From Bimuria novae-zelandiae CBS 107.79 (Eukaryota > Ascomycota > Dothideomycetes > Pleosporales > Didymosphaeriaceae), in assembly GCA_010015655.1 (NCBI GenBank), contig ML976702.1, forward strand, positions 124,001-188,000: a stretch of 64,000 nt of DNA, written 5' to 3'. Positions 1-12,100 of this stretch are shown here, piece by piece (within the stretch, counting starts at the first letter, position 1; the number at the start of each line of letters is the position of its first letter). The position numbers were made by a program, and so were the translations under genes. The notes under the pieces were generated by a model. That model did not search any database and was not told where the DNA came from. It was given only the letters and a program-made list of their open reading frames with translations.

Positions 1-806
1 AATCTGGACCGAAGAACGGCCAGATGAGGAAAGTGTGCCTGTCGGGTTTAAAGAAAGGTCCGACCTTTTTAGCAAGGAAAGCCGTTTTAAGCTTCAATTT
101 GCAACATGACGTTGAAGGCCAGGAGGTAGTGGAATGACTTTTGCACCATCTTCGGATGGCGGCAGCTTGGCTTGTACTTTCTCTCTCCCCCAAGCCGTGG
201 CAGATTGTTCAGCATACCGACCCAAGAATTCTAGAACCTTTTAACATTATACCCGCTTACCCTACCTCCGAGAGTCCGAGATCCAGGAAATGGTCCTGGG
301 TCAAGCTTCTCGATGCAGGGTTCGCCAATGGGTGTGGGTCGCGGCTTTCAGTGGGTACGGCCGCGTGGCAGAGAGGCAGGCATGACGGGACTTAAGACGG
401 AGAAGTTCCAGACTCCAACGTCAACTAAACCTTCCATTACTCGAGTACAGCGACAGCTACAGTATCTCTCTGGACCCGTGCACATCACCTGTATAGCCTC
501 ACACATCACACAGGAAACGCCAGCATCGCACACTCGTAACAGGGCCAGCGCAACGGCAGAATTAGCTATTAAGCAAAGCTGTTCAACAATCCACATCGCA
601 TGATTTTACATCTTTCCCTCGTATTACCTTTCATCCAAAACACATGTATGCTCCATCCAAAGTCAAGAATCGCTATAACAACAAAGGTATCTCCCCACCC
701 CAAAGAATGACAACGTTAGTATCGTAAGGAACGTCGAAGCCGAATGCGCCGCCTGGTAACTCCTTCCTTCCTACTCTTCTTTTCCCTCACGAAAAAATCG
801 GCGCGA
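1..806. other. Intergenic, no gene supported
   Basis: Ordinary base composition. Short open frames exist on both strands (for example 141-395 and 348-596), but none has recognisable domains, intron signals or compelling composition. The right-hand part (about 620-806) would be the 3' flank of the GPI-protein gene that ends at 807. Nothing else is recognised. Confidence 0.5.
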
Positions 807-1512
807 TTACAACGCGAGCATACCGATGAATGCGATGGCGCCGGCAATGCCCGCGCCGATAGCCGCTGACGGGAGCGAGGCCGCGCCGGGGGCCTCCGTA
901 GGCTGCGGACTGCTGCCCGTCTCGCCGCCTCCAGTGCTCGAGAGCGTGGGCGTCACAACGGTGCTGATGGCGGTACCATTGGATCCGATGCCAGACGCGC
1001 CGGTGCCGGAGGGCGCAGTAACGATAGGCACAACGACCGTGGGCGCAGCCGTGATGACGGTAACAGAGGTGGTGACGGCCTCAGCAGACGACGACGGGGC
1101 CTCAGACGAGGAGAGCGCGGGCGTGCTCGTCTCCGCAGGCGTCGTCTCGGCGGGCGTCTGTACGGGGTAGATGGAGGCGAGCGCCGACTTGACGTCGGTG
1201 GGGAGCGCCTGGTACCAGTCTGGCGTGTTGCCGGCGGCGATGGACGACGCGATTTCAGAGGCGAAGCCGGCCTGGTTGGTCGCGGCCTGGGCGAGGATGG
1301 ACGGAGGGAGCGCCGTCGCGAGCGCGAGGAGGGCGGATTGCTGGCTGTGTGCGCATGTTAGAAGCGCCGACGATGATGGATACGCACACAATCCACGGGT
1401 AGGGCGTGGTGAGCATGCAGGCAAGGGGTGCGACTTACGCAGGGTCGATGGACGGCAGCTGAGCGGCCACAGCCGAAGCCAACGCAGCAAAGACGCACGT
1501 TTTGAACATCAT
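807..1512 (-). CDS. GPI-anchored Ser/Thr-rich cell-surface protein (2 exons)
   Basis: Seen: complement(join(807..1344,1439..1512)). The 94-bp intron 1345-1438 has donor GTAAGT, branch TCTAAC and acceptor ACACAG, and the two exons join in frame to give about 203 residues. The product begins MMFKTCVFAALASAVAAQLP, a typical secretion signal with likely cleavage after VAA. A non-repetitive part (roughly residues 25-75, with NTPDWYQALP) is followed by a long Ser/Thr/Ala/Pro-rich stretch suited to O-mannosylation. The C-terminus is a hydrophobic tail (AAIGAGIAGAIAFIGMLAL) after small residues, as in GPI-attachment signals. Family knowledge: such fungal proteins are GPI-anchored to the plasma membrane or wall. 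Inference: a wall or surface structural protein with no enzymatic domain. The start is chosen because only the spliced form gives a signal peptide; an unspliced 227-residue reading lacks one. ATG-ATG at 1507-1512 leaves a choice of two adjacent starts. Confidence 0.88.
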
Positions 1513-3076
1513 TTTGTCTAGCGGACGAATATCGAAATGAAAGTTCGAGCGAGTGTGGAGCAGAACAGTCTACGCGGTGACAACGATGCGACGAGCGAGT
1601 GTGTGCGAGAGATTGAAGAGGAGCGATCGCTCGCGGGACCCGGGGAGCTTTTGAAACGCGAGGCGGTTCGGGGCAGATGTCACGATCGCACTTAGACTGA
1701 TCCTAGACGGGCAAGGGCAAAGATTTCCCTAGGCGGCTAACTCAAACGAATGCTTGTCGGTAAAAGGGTGGGCGTAATTTTATATGAAATGAGTCGCCTG
1801 GGGGGCGAACAACGGCAGTCTTTAACCACGACGAGATGGGGTCTAAATGCGGAAGCGCGTCGTCCTTTGAGAATACGAGTCGCCGAACGCGTCAACTGGT
1901 GGCGGCTGAGCACTTGCAGCCTGCCTGCAGTGTGCATTCAGCCCAGCTGGAATGCAGATACACTCATCAATGTGAAACCTTTCTGCACGGCGCTGCAGTC
2001 CGCGTCTTGCGTCCCGAGACTTCGCACGACGGATCGGTCATTAAACTCGCACGCTTAGCAGGCCAATCACCGCCGCCCATTCGGTATCTTGTAATTTCCA
2101 CTTTTTAAGTACCGCATGCGATCAGCGCCCCTAAAGTAACTCCCCGCATCGTTGCCAGCCTCGCTCTCCGCGCACTCTGCAATCCGACTTGCGGTGATAT
2201 CGCGGTAGATATGTGCATGCAAGGCGCAGTGAGTGCGTGCATCGTGGCGTGCTTGTGCATGTGTGTGCTGCCAGATCTTGAGCGATGGGGTGCGATGACG
2301 CGAGTACGACGTGGGCTGGCGTAGGCGCCTGGCAATACGAGCTAGGTGGCATTGCCCATCGCAATTTCGCCATCGTGGGTGACAAAAGCCCTGGTCGTTG
2401 TCAAGACGGAGTTCGGCACTCGCTGATGGTGAGGGTCTTATAAATACTGACTATGGCCGCAGTGCTCTGGTGAGGGTTTTGCGGATCTTGTTAAGCGGAT
2501 GTGGGTGCCTGGCTGCGGCATTGTTGCGTCGTCGTCGTGGGCTTAATCTAGTGTCAAGCTTCAGCCTTCCTGCCGAGCAACGCCAAATCGAGGTACACAA
2601 TATTGCCACGTATCTCAAGCGGTAATCTGGAGCATCCAGAACCTCGTTACCATCGCTGAGCAGCCTGGATAAAGGGTACTTGGAAGAGACTTGCGGATGT
2701 TCTGCGGAAAGCATACCTTCCAGTGTCTCAGCGACTGGACAGCCACAGCCGGTAATGGATAGGTTTTCTACATCTTGTATTCCCCAGGTAGACATATCTC
2801 GCCAACTACAAGCTTGCATCAGAGGCCTGTACATCTGTCCTGGACTTACCGGATATACACATCTTCGAATAGAACCTCTCCTGATGCATCGTCAGCTCTA
2901 ACCCCAATCCAACCCATTAGCACCTTGACAATACACTTACTAATTAACTAGCAACGTCTCTACAATCATTGTAGGCTTTCTTTTATTATAGAACCATTGT
3001 CCAATTCTCATGCCAGTGTCTCGGAAATCCGTCCCTCACCTTACAAAACACGCTGCATCTACTCCAAGTTCCGAAC
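1513..3076. other. Intergenic region between divergent genes
   Basis: This stretch contains the upstream region of the GPI-protein gene (left) and of the EthD gene (right). Several open frames of 66-127 codons occur on both strands, but none shows a domain, biased composition or splice logic. No repeat or RNA gene was recognised. Confidence 0.5.
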
Positions 3077-3478
3077 ATGTCTACAGAAACATCTCCAACA
3101 GTCCAACCCTCAACCCCCTACACCATCCTCGCCTTCCTCCGCCGCGCCCCACACCTCACGCCCACCGCCTTCCGAACCTACTACGAAACGCAGCACATCC
3201 CGCTCGTGCACCGTCTGCTTGCTGCCGCGAACGTTCCGCCGCCGCTGTCGTACACGCGGCGATATTTAGAGACCTCGATTGCGGGCGATCCTGTGGGGTT
3301 TGACTGTGTGACGGAATTGGTTTTTGAGAGTAAAGAGGCTTTTGAGAGGGATTGGGTGGAGTGTTGATGGTGGGGGAGGGAGGAGGGAGGTTGAGAGGGA
3401 TGAGGGGTTTTTCTCGAGAGGGGGGAGACGAGGGCGTGGGCTGTGAGGGTTTGTGGAAGTGATGTGGAGACGGTCTAG
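3077..3478 (+). pseudogene. EthD-domain protein, frameshifted
   Basis: Seen: an intact frame 3077-3367 (96 residues, MSTETSPTVQPS...) contains the EthD pattern, with YTILAFLRRAPHLTPTAFRTYY followed by HIPLV. EthD proteins are small alpha/beta ferredoxin-like dimers of about 100-130 residues, best known from ethyl tert-butyl ether degradation and fungal polyketide tailoring enzymes. The frame stops early, but family-like sequence continues in other frames: EVERDEGFFSR at about 3390-3423, then TRAWAVRVCGSDVETV ending in TAG at 3476-3478. Two net frame changes are therefore needed, and each falls in a G-rich run (about 3370-3385 and 3418-3426). Either the gene is decayed, or these are homopolymer consensus errors. 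An intron is less likely because no GT...AG pair with a branch site fits. Role in the cell is unknown. Confidence 0.72.
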
Positions 3479-3976
3479 GGAGGTAGCGCGGGCTTGATTT
3501 GAGGAGATGGGTAGCATGATAGGAATTGGTTGAGGGGCGAACGTTCTAGGTTAAGAAAAGAAGGGAGAATTCATTAGTGATTAGGTTCCTGGATCACCTG
3601 TACTCGATCAGTGATTTTCAGGTTACTATTGAAGTCTCTCGAAAGCACCGTCATGAAGATAGCGCACCTTCTTAGGGTATGAGTGGGCTGTCAGGTCTAT
3701 TCATCAACCGGCTGCCATTCACGGTGTGAGCCTCGTCACGGACCTCTTGTCACAAAATGCCTTCCATGAGATCTGTGTATCAGTCTTTTAACTCGCTTCA
3801 CGCACGCACCATGATCGATCGCGTTCACCACGTTCACTACACAGCTACCCTATATGGCTCTTGCCACCCTCCATGCTTCCTAGCTACTTACTCTACAGAC
3901 ATTTACAGCCACCACACCAACGACTCCACAACTCGAATACCGTACTCGAACTCGAACTCGAGACGAACAGCACATC
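3479..3976. other. Intergenic, no gene supported
   Basis: This is the 3' flank of the EthD gene and the likely promoter/5' leader of the small Gly-rich protein gene. The part just upstream of 3977 is pyrimidine- and A-rich with CTCGAACTCGAACTCGA direct repeats (about 3942-3962). Nothing else is recognised. Confidence 0.45.
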
Positions 3977-4215
3977 ATGAGTCCGTCAAACACAACCGAC
4001 ACCTCCAACTCCAACACCGGGACCCAGCAGCCTCCTTTCGGCGAGAAAACCCAGCCCGTCGCGGAAGGTCCTGAGTGGCGTAGATACATGTACCCGGCCG
4101 GCCCGCGGAGGATTCCTCATCCAGGGTTTGCCGCTCCGCCGCCGGCTGGGAAGACGAAAGAGGAGGCTACTGCGGGGGCGAAGACGGGTGGTGGTGTGGG
4201 AGAGGTGATTGGGGG

Positions 4216-4260
<45 letters not shown>

Positions 4261-4279
4261 GCTAGCTGGGGATGCCTGA
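3977..4279 (+). CDS. Small Gly-rich hypothetical protein
   Basis: Single frame of 100 codons. The N-terminal third is rich in Ser/Thr/Asn/Gln. The middle (about residues 33-60) has the compact motif WRRYMYPAGPRRIPHPGF followed by a Pro/Ala/Lys linker, and the C-terminus becomes poly-Gly because of a 41-base G run at 4219-4259. I do not recognise a named family. The WRRYMYPAGP block looks constrained rather than low-complexity and is the best reason to believe the gene. The frame after the G run (ending ELAGDA, stop 4277-4279) depends on the exact number of Gs, so the true C-terminus is uncertain. The 5' flank is a plausible promoter with A-rich sequence before the ATG. A non-coding transcript or spurious ORF remains possible. 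Confidence 0.5.
4219..4259. repeat. G41 homopolymer
   Basis: There are 41 consecutive G residues on the plus strand, preceded by GGGGGATT. The run lies inside the frame of the small Gly-rich protein. Runs this long are unstable in replication and badly resolved by most sequencing chemistries, so both the length and the downstream reading frame are uncertain. Confidence 0.95.
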
Positions 4280-4476
4280 GGTGGGTGAGTGAGGTGGTGG
4301 TGGTGAGAAGGCTGGGTGGGGTTTGGGGAAGGGAATGGTGAGTTCTGAGAGGTAGTGGTAATATTTGTGAGGGCTTATGGGCTCGATGGCATCTGGATTT
4401 TGAGGCTTATTGCGTATGGCCGTCGCGGATTATGGGATTGATTGTTGGGAGTAACTTCAAAACGGAGAAACAACTA

Positions 4477-4544
4477 CCGTATTCCACATGCGAGCTACGC
4501 ACCCAGGCGAGCTACGCACTTTTTCTTAGCAACACTAACTTATA
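4477..4544. repeat. Left TIR of transposon F
   Basis: Imperfect inverted copy of 41260-41328. It begins one base after a TA dinucleotide with CCGTATTCCACATGCGAGCT. Most mismatches to the right copy are C/T or A/G transitions, as expected from RIP. Confidence 0.88.
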
Positions 4545-5474
4545 CTTCTTAATTATTACTATTACTATTAATACTATCTAAAAATAACCTGCTAAAAGTA
4601 ACATCTAATTTAATAGATTGCTTTTTAACTTTTTAGCAGGTTCGCACGTTATACCTCAGCTTATTATTGTCCGATTACATAGTCCTTTGCGCTTGCAAGG
4701 TGGCTGGCGCACTTGTACCCTTGCATAAGATACATTCCATAATAAAGTAAGGGATGTCTTTATAGTTATACAGAGGATGCTACTTCCCATAGAAGAAACG
4801 GAATTAATGACCATTTTTCGATCTTATTAAAAACATCCTTTAATCTGACAATTATACTTATTATAAAGCCTTTAGCGCTACGTACTACTCTCTCTACTAT
4901 TTTCCCTACTTGCTTATAAGCGCTACCTCTTCGCAGGACGCTCTTTTGTAGTTACTAGCTATAGTCCTTCTATAGTAAGTAGTGTTCCTCTAGCCTGTAT
5001 ACGTATCCTTTTCATAATTTCTGCTTTGTGTAAGCTATATTTACCTCCTTAAGCTCCTTAATTTAGGCTTTTATTAGCTTAAACTTATACACTATCTTCT
5101 ACGTGTTTTTTTATAAATAATAATAACGCTTCTTTCGCTAGTGTTAGGGAGCTTTAAATAGTAGTTAAAAATTTCTTTAATACTAAGGTAGATTACTTAC
5201 TCCCTAATTTTATGTGTATTAGTAGGTGTTTATAACTACTAAGAAATAGATTTAACTTAAAAAGCTGGTAAGATCTTTAATTATATACTTAATTAATTTA
5301 ATACTAACTATAAGTTAAAAGTTACTAAACTAGTGCTATAAAAGCTTTTTTTAATATATTTTTTATTAATTAACACCTTAAACGTATTAATAAACGCAAG
5401 TAGGAACTTAGTTTTAATAATATAATTAATATAAATTTATATTAACTACTTAACATAGCGCGAGTGCGTCTACT
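4545..5474 (-). pseudogene. RIP-degraded 3' part of transposon F
   Basis: AT-rich sequence between the left TIR and gypsy A. By position in the minus-oriented element it should hold the C-terminal coding end and 3' flank of the transposase. I could not align individual motifs with confidence; stops are dense. No other gene is seen. Confidence 0.5.
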
Positions 5475-5479
5475 TTAGT

Positions 5480-5931
5480 TGTTATAAGGCTCTCACACCT
5501 TGTTCCGATCCGGGTTAGGGCGGTAAGGTATCGTGGTGCTTTACGGATTATTTAGTGGTATAAGTTAATGCGACACTTAGCGCGGCTAGATAATCTAATT
5601 TTATAATAAATAAGATAACTATTAGTCTGTATAGGAGAACGTACTCGCACAGAAGATATATAAGTTAACTATAAGGAAGGAAACAATAATAGGAAAGTTG
5701 CCATACTATATACTAGCCTATTCCTTCTTCGTAGTCCCGCCAAGGCCCTGTAGTCCCAGGGACTACGGTAGTCCCATAGGACTTCCCTTTATGCGGGACT
5801 TTATTACGTGACTACTAACTAAGCTGCCCTACGCCCCGTTAGGTCCTATTAACTTTACTACTTTATTAATAATTACTCTCTTAGCGTAATTATCTAGCTT
5901 TTTTATTCTTGTAGGGTTCGTGGTCGTAATA
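5480..5931 (-). repeat. 3' LTR of gypsy A
   Basis: 452 bp, same length as 12115-12566. Most differences between the two are C/T or G/A transitions. It contains an internal inverted motif GTAGTCCCAGGGACTAC near 5750-5766. Confidence 0.93.
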
Positions 5932-6079
5932 CTATTCCCCTCTTTAAGGTTATTATCCTAATACCTTACTTTACTGTGCTATACTATTAGCGCGTTAGTG
6001 CTAATTACTATAAAAGTGCGTCCCCTCGCGTCCTAAGGCAGGCTATAGCCTCTCCTTAATTCTCCTCGCCTTACTAACT

Positions 6080-6673
6080 ATGCTAAGAACCCCTTATTTG
6101 TCCCTAGCGACCCGTCGTGCTCGTGCGTAAAAGGTAGAAGCTTAAGGCCTAGAGATAGCGTTTAGTTATAAGTGTTATTAAAAGAAGAAGTTATAGTATT
6201 TTATTAACGCTACCTTTAGGTAGTGTGCGGGCTATTTCGCTGCCTATGCTAAATGTAGTTTATAAATTCCTAAGAAGGATTAAGAGCGTGTTTAGAAGGA
6301 GAAGCGCGAAAAGCGTCTTACCCTTTTTTAAGTAAAAGAGCGTTAAGCTTAGGCTACTCTTAAGACTACGCGTCTTAAGCGAGAGTTAGTAAAAATAGAG
6401 GAGAAGGAGTATAACTATATTTAGTATAACTTATGCGTTGCTAATGCAATCAAGGCGTTAGAGTAATAAAAGGAGAATTTAAAGGGTACTAGCTTTCGCG
6501 AACTATTGCCACATGCACCTCTATAGGCTAACTTTAGCTAGTTATAGGCTAACTTATTTATTCCTTTTAATCCTTTTGTGTCCTTTAACTTTTTTAAGTT
6601 CTTTACTAATCTGGTCGCGGCGCCTTTAGATGTTTCTTATGGAACCTCTCTAGCGCTATCTTGTAGTTTGTGA
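6080..6673 (+). pseudogene. Antisense ORF of gypsy A (Cys motif plus coiled coil)
   Basis: Seen: one continuous 198-codon frame from ATG 6080 to TGA 6671-6673, opposite in sense to gag-pol and between the chromodomain and the 3' LTR. It is interrupted only by TAA/TAG codons, as expected if Gln codons were RIP-mutated. Order: a basic N-terminus; a Cys-rich segment (FR-stop-CAGYFAAYAKC, where one Tyr may be an old Cys and another an old His); a strongly Lys/Glu-rich predicted helix (KKD.ERV.KEKREKRL, then LKRELVKIEEKEY); and a hydrophobic Phe-rich tail. Its length and continuity argue for former coding function. Gypsy B has a similar arrangement at 19027-19410. I do not recognise a named family and assign no function. 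Confidence 0.6.
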
Positions 6674-6689
6674 GGTTTTATACTAGTTC

Positions 6690-9600
6690 CTATATATTAT
6701 GGCTCTCTAGCCATCCTTCCTATTTCACTAGATACTTGTACTGACGCCCGATTTTTTATAGGTCCCTAATGGCTTTGACCTTGTACTCCTTATCTTCGAG
6801 TTTAAGCTAAGTTTCTAGTTCGGCGTCTGGTGGTGCTGGTTCTAACAATGACTTATAGAAGACCGGGTGGATCCGTGTATCTATAGGTAGCTATAGTTTA
6901 AAATTAACTAGTCCCTTAACCTCTTAGATTTCGAATAGTCCCTTTTAAAGGTTATCTAGTTTTTTACTTAGCCTTATTATCTTAAGATTTTTTCGCAAGA
7001 GGAGGACTCTATCCCCCTCCTTAAAGGTTAGTTTTATAATCCTTTTCTTATTCGCTTGTCGCGCTATTTATTTATTACGTCGCGCGATATTCTTATATAG
7101 TGTTTTATATAGGTCCTATATAAGTTTAGCCTTATTAGCTGCGTTCTTCGCAATGCTCTAGATGTCTAATAGATCCTAGTAAGTCGTTAGCTCACATCCA
7201 TGGTTGGCGTAATATGGCGAGTACCCCGTAGTCGCCGATCTTGCGCTATTGTATGCTAGCTAGGCCGTTGGCAATAGCTTAACCTAGTTGTCTTAAAGCT
7301 TATTTATATACATCTAGAGATACTGTTCTAACGTTTAGTTTGTTTACTTAGTTTAACTATCTATTTTAGGATAGAAGCTCGTCGTGAGCTTGTGCTTAAT
7401 CCCTAATTTAGCTATAAATGTGGTCTAGTATAACAATGTGAATATCTTGGCCCTGTCTATAATAAACTCGTTAGGTTGTCTAACCTGTGATATTAGTTCT
7501 TGTTCCACCACATAGGCTAGTTCTTCTACTAACATAGCTTCCCTAATTGGCACAAATCTCGACTCCTTAGTAAGTTAACAGATTATAACTAAGATTAAGT
7601 TGTAGGAATCCTTGTTCCTTAGTGCTAGTAATGCTAGTAGCTTTACGATAAAGTCTATAGTTACGCTTAATTATAGTCTTAGGGGCGGCTGTAGTAGTTA
7701 TAAGAGGCTATAGGGCTTATGTCTTTTAGGCTTGTTCTTATAACAGGCCAAATAGTTACCTAAAACCTTTTATACCGCCTGGCGTAGCCTAGGGATGGCA
7801 TATTCGTTCGCGATTTAACGCGTTATTTTAGCCATCCCTAGGTGTCCCTAATCCTTGTTTTTATGTAGTTTTTTAATTAGTAGCGGAGCTATCTGCTCGC
7901 TAATCTAAATACGGTTTTAATAGTCCCGTGCCGTTAATTTCGTGGCTTAGTAGAGATTATACGCTTGGCGATCCTTATTCTTAAGCCTATTATAATCCTA
8001 TATCTCTTTTATAGCTAGCCTATAATAGGTAAGATCCGCGCACCGTGCTTCTAGTGCTGGCGTAAGTTATGTCTTATTATAGTAAAAGGTTCTGTCCTTC
8101 GCGTAGGTTAGGATTGTAATATAGTTACTTTTATTATCTTTTTCTATAAAATCTAAACGCCTGCTAAGTGCGTCTGCTACGGCGTTTAAGTTACTAGGTA
8201 AATAGGTAATATAGAAGTTAAATTCTGCTATCTATTCTAACTATCTAGCCTGTTATTAATTAAGCTTCTTTATAATTGTAAAGCGCGTAAGGTTAAAGTA
8301 ATCTAAAAAGACCTCTATCTAGTGCTTTACTCCTTTAAGCTACGCTTCTTATTACTTAAAATAGTCAACGATTACGAGTAACTCCTTATCGTAAATTTTA
8401 TAATTTAGTTCTACTCCTAAGAGCTTGCGTGCGTAATAAAAGACAGGTCTCCATTTACTATTATTGCACTCTTATAATAATATAGCCCCTAGCGCATAGT
8501 CCGATGCATCCGTGTAGATGCGATGTCGCCACTCTAGGTTGTATATTTATAGTAGGGGTGCCGTTAGGAATAGGCGTTTAAGCTACTTAAAAGCCGCTAT
8601 TTCTGCCTTTTACAAAGGTTACCATTTCCTTATCTTTATAAGTTCTGTTAACAGAGCGGTTATCTTTAAGTAGTTCCTAATAAATTTGCGATAGAAGTTA
8701 GTGAAGCCTAAGAAAGACTAGATATCTTTTACTAATTATAGTAGTGGCTATTCTTCTATTATCGCGATCTTTTTCAGGTCTATCTTAACACCTTTTCGGG
8801 ATATCACAAATCCCAAATATTCTGTCTTAGTAACATAGAACTCGCACTTCTTAGGGTGTAGGAGTAATTAATGCTCCTGTAACTTCTATAGTACTTTACG
8901 TACATGTCCTTTGTGCTCTTCCAAGGTTCCGTGTAAGTATATTAAGATATCGTCGAGGTACGCCGTACAGAATACGTCTAAGTATTTATATAGTACTCGA
9001 TTTATTAACTCCTAGAAGGTTGCTGGTGCGTTAGTTAGCCCTATAGGCATAACCGTGTACTCGAAAAGGCTATATTGTGTGCGGAACGCTGTTTTCCACT
9101 TATGCCCTTTCGCAATTCGAATCCTATGGAATCTATCCTGGACGTCGAATTTCGTGAAGTATTTAGCTCCTCGGAGTCTATCTATAAGCTCCGTTATTAG
9201 TGGTAACAAGTAGCGATTCTTAATCGTTACGGCGTTTAGCTATTTATAATCTATATAGAGTTGTAGCCTGCCGTCTTTTTTGCGAATAAAGAGTATAGGG
9301 AAGGCTACAGGACTCTAACTAGGCTGCCATTTCCTTAAGCGTAGATTCTTCTGTATTAGCTCTTTTAACTCTTTTTCTTATTTATAGGTGAGGGGCCTTA
9401 GGCGTTCTAGCTATAGCTTGGCTTCCTTTACTAGTAGTATCTCGTGATCCTACTCCTTGTGTTTAGGTAGGATAGTCTTGTCGTGTTCCTTAAATAGGTC
9501 TGCGAATTCCTTGTATTCTTCTAGCAGACTAGGGTTGTCTAGGACTATCTTAGTCTCCTAGACTTATATATAGTGCACCTGCCCTAGGTGTTACTTTAAG

Positions 9601-12100
9601 ATCCTGTCTATCTTGTATACTAATATTTCTTATATCCTAGATAGTTAACTCCTTTTTCTCGCCTGAGGTTAGGGAGTTTCCCTCCCACTAGGGCTCGCCT
9701 AAGCCTTCGCTAGTAGGTCCCGGGGAAGGATCGTTCGTTTAATCCAGTCTATTTATAGATTATATTGTTCTAGCTATTCGTATTTAATAATGGCTTCGAT
9801 GTCTCCCATCTCCGCGATGGTGAAGACGTGTTGGCTCTCTAGGCCTTCTATATTAACTTATACTGGCGCCGTCTTGAGGCGCAGCTAACCGTTACCGTAT
9901 CTTTATAATTAGGTCCTATCCACGAGTCCTATTTACAGCGGTGTTTTCTTATTATAATATAGCATATCGTACTTCTTAACTACTTGCAAGGTAATTAGAC
10001 ACGCGTCTGCCCTTAGGTTAATTAGTACTATAACACGATATCCATGCACTATAATATCTTTAATTAAGCGTTTCTCGATTCTGCGAGTGTCTACTTAATA
10101 AGCTATAATAATTACACTATTACTAGTGTAGCTTGTTGCCTAGTAATAATCTAGTTTTTTGAATTATTAGACCCTTCGTCTAAGGTTTTAGGCTAACTAG
10201 CGTTGGCTTCCTTAATCTAGTCCTAGACCTTAGATAGCTTAGAGACTTCCTTAATTTAGTACTACTTATATTGCTATTAATATAGGGCGTAAGTCTCTCT
10301 AATTCTATTAGATTTATATACTCCTTAATTCCCATGTTGCGGGTAATTTAGAGTAAGGCATTCGTTCTGGGCTAATGCATTATGCCCTAAATAGCTATCT
10401 AAGGAGGCTGCCTCTTCCTATAGGCTTAGGTGTGCAAAGCACTATAGGTTATATTATTCTTACTTAATTAATAAGTAGTCCACGTTTCTTCCTAGCTACG
10501 TATTCTCTATTATCGTGCTAGTGTCGCGAGGGTCTAAGCCCTAAGGAAACTAGCCTGTTTCGAACTTTTACTACCTGTATAGCTTATAAGTAATATTAAA
10601 ACATTAATGCTAACTATTCTATTTATAGTGCTTAGCCTAATAGGCTAGAAAGTGCTTATAGTAATTATTAGGCACGCTGCACTAGCTCTGCTTTAGCCTA
10701 TAGTATTCTAAACCTCCTGGAAAATAGGAGGCCCTAACTCTAGCCTTAGAGTGTTGTCGGCATCCTTTACGCGTGTATTGCCACCATTTGGCGTATTTAT
10801 ATCGTTCCTGTATCGTGATCTGGCGTAGGTATTGTTTTGGGCGCCCCTATAGTTTCTCTACTAGCTAGTAGGCGTCCCATGCGTGTGCCCCTTAGACGAT
10901 TACTTTTACCTTACACTAAGACAATTAATGTAGCGCACTGCTGCACATCTAGCAGGTGTTATTAGCTAGTCTTTAGAAGATCTAGTACTTAGGAAGGGTC
11001 TTTTGTTCCTCTTTCTCTTTTATTGGCTCCAGGATCTCCTGCGTGAGATCTACTCCGTTGGCTTTTGCTAGCGTAAGGGTGGCTATAGCTACTTATAGGA
11101 GGTTAGTTATATTAACCTTAGTCTCCTAATTGTTGCAGTCTTTAGCGAAGTGGCCTAGCTTGCTATATTAGAGGCAGGCTTTATCTTTAAACCTCCGTTC
11201 TTGCTCTTCCTACGAGATACCGTTCTTACCCTAGTAACTTTTCTTTAGTCTATACAGCTATTTTCCCTTGCCGTTCTTCTTTTTGTACCATCAGGCTTTA
11301 TTAGTTATAATAATATCTCCGTCCTAGTCTCTTCCTGCGGGCCTAGATTAATTCTCTTTTCTAATAAGTAGCCTAGTACTATGCTATTTTTCTAGCTTGC
11401 GTTTATACAGGTAATTATCTGCTTTAATTATATTATTAATAAGTTCTTCTAGGTTGTCTGCTTTTCCTTGGTGGACTAATTCGTCTTTAACCGATTCTTT
11501 TAGTCTATTGTAGTAGGTAATTATAAGTGGGGCTTTTCCCTATCCGTCGAGTTCTGCCATGATCTGTTTAAACTCTAGTGTATAGAGTACCGCCGATTTC
11601 TCCTGACGTAGGCGCTGGAGGCGTATTTTGGCTTAATGTCCTTTATTAATGGTGCCAAATATTCCTTTCACGGCCTTGCGAAAAGACTCCTAGTCCTTAA
11701 AGCCGTCTTTAGTGGCGTCTAAACTATAATCCTCTAATTTGCTATTCTTGAGGAAATTATTAATTATTATCTAGCCTACGCGGCTACCTTGTCTTACATG
11801 TTTATATAGGTAACTAGGATTTTATCTTATTCTATATTAAACTTTCCTAGGTTGTAATAGATAAATAGTTCTATCTAGGTTAGGAACGTTCCTGGGTGAC
11901 CCTTTCCTAAATAGGGTTCGGGCTTTGGGACCTTTGGTTGATGTTTCGCATTTTCCTATTAGCTCATCTTTTCGCTTATCTAGTTGATGATTTCCTGTAA
12001 CTGGGCTATCTGAGCCGCTTATTTAATAACTATTTCTCCTAGGGTCTTTTCCTTAGGTGCTAGAGCTGTGGTGGTCGAACTAGGTCCTGCTATTATACTG
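6690..12100 (-). pseudogene. gag-pol polyprotein of gypsy A, RIP-inactivated
   Basis: Read on the minus strand. Gag occupies about 10.9-12.1 kb and carries a CCHC zinc knuckle at about 11135-11178 read as C-L-stop-Y-SKLGHFAKDC, where the second Cys has become Tyr. The best preserved piece of pol is reverse transcriptase 9012-9209 ([17 protein letters not shown], then [15 protein letters not shown]). Integrase follows toward lower coordinates. The pol tail encodes a chromodomain (EYKVKAIRDL, then YKYLVK.EGW) at about 6690-6800, which places the element among chromoviruses; that domain in related elements targets modified chromatin. Stops are TAA/TAG at Gln or Trp positions throughout, so no functional product is possible. 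Confidence 0.88.

Noticed and set aside
826..1521. Long plus-strand open frames (826-1170, 1171-1521) opposite the GPI-protein gene.
   Set aside because: They mirror the low-complexity Ser/Thr/Ala-coding sequence. The minus strand has the signal peptide, intron and GPI tail.
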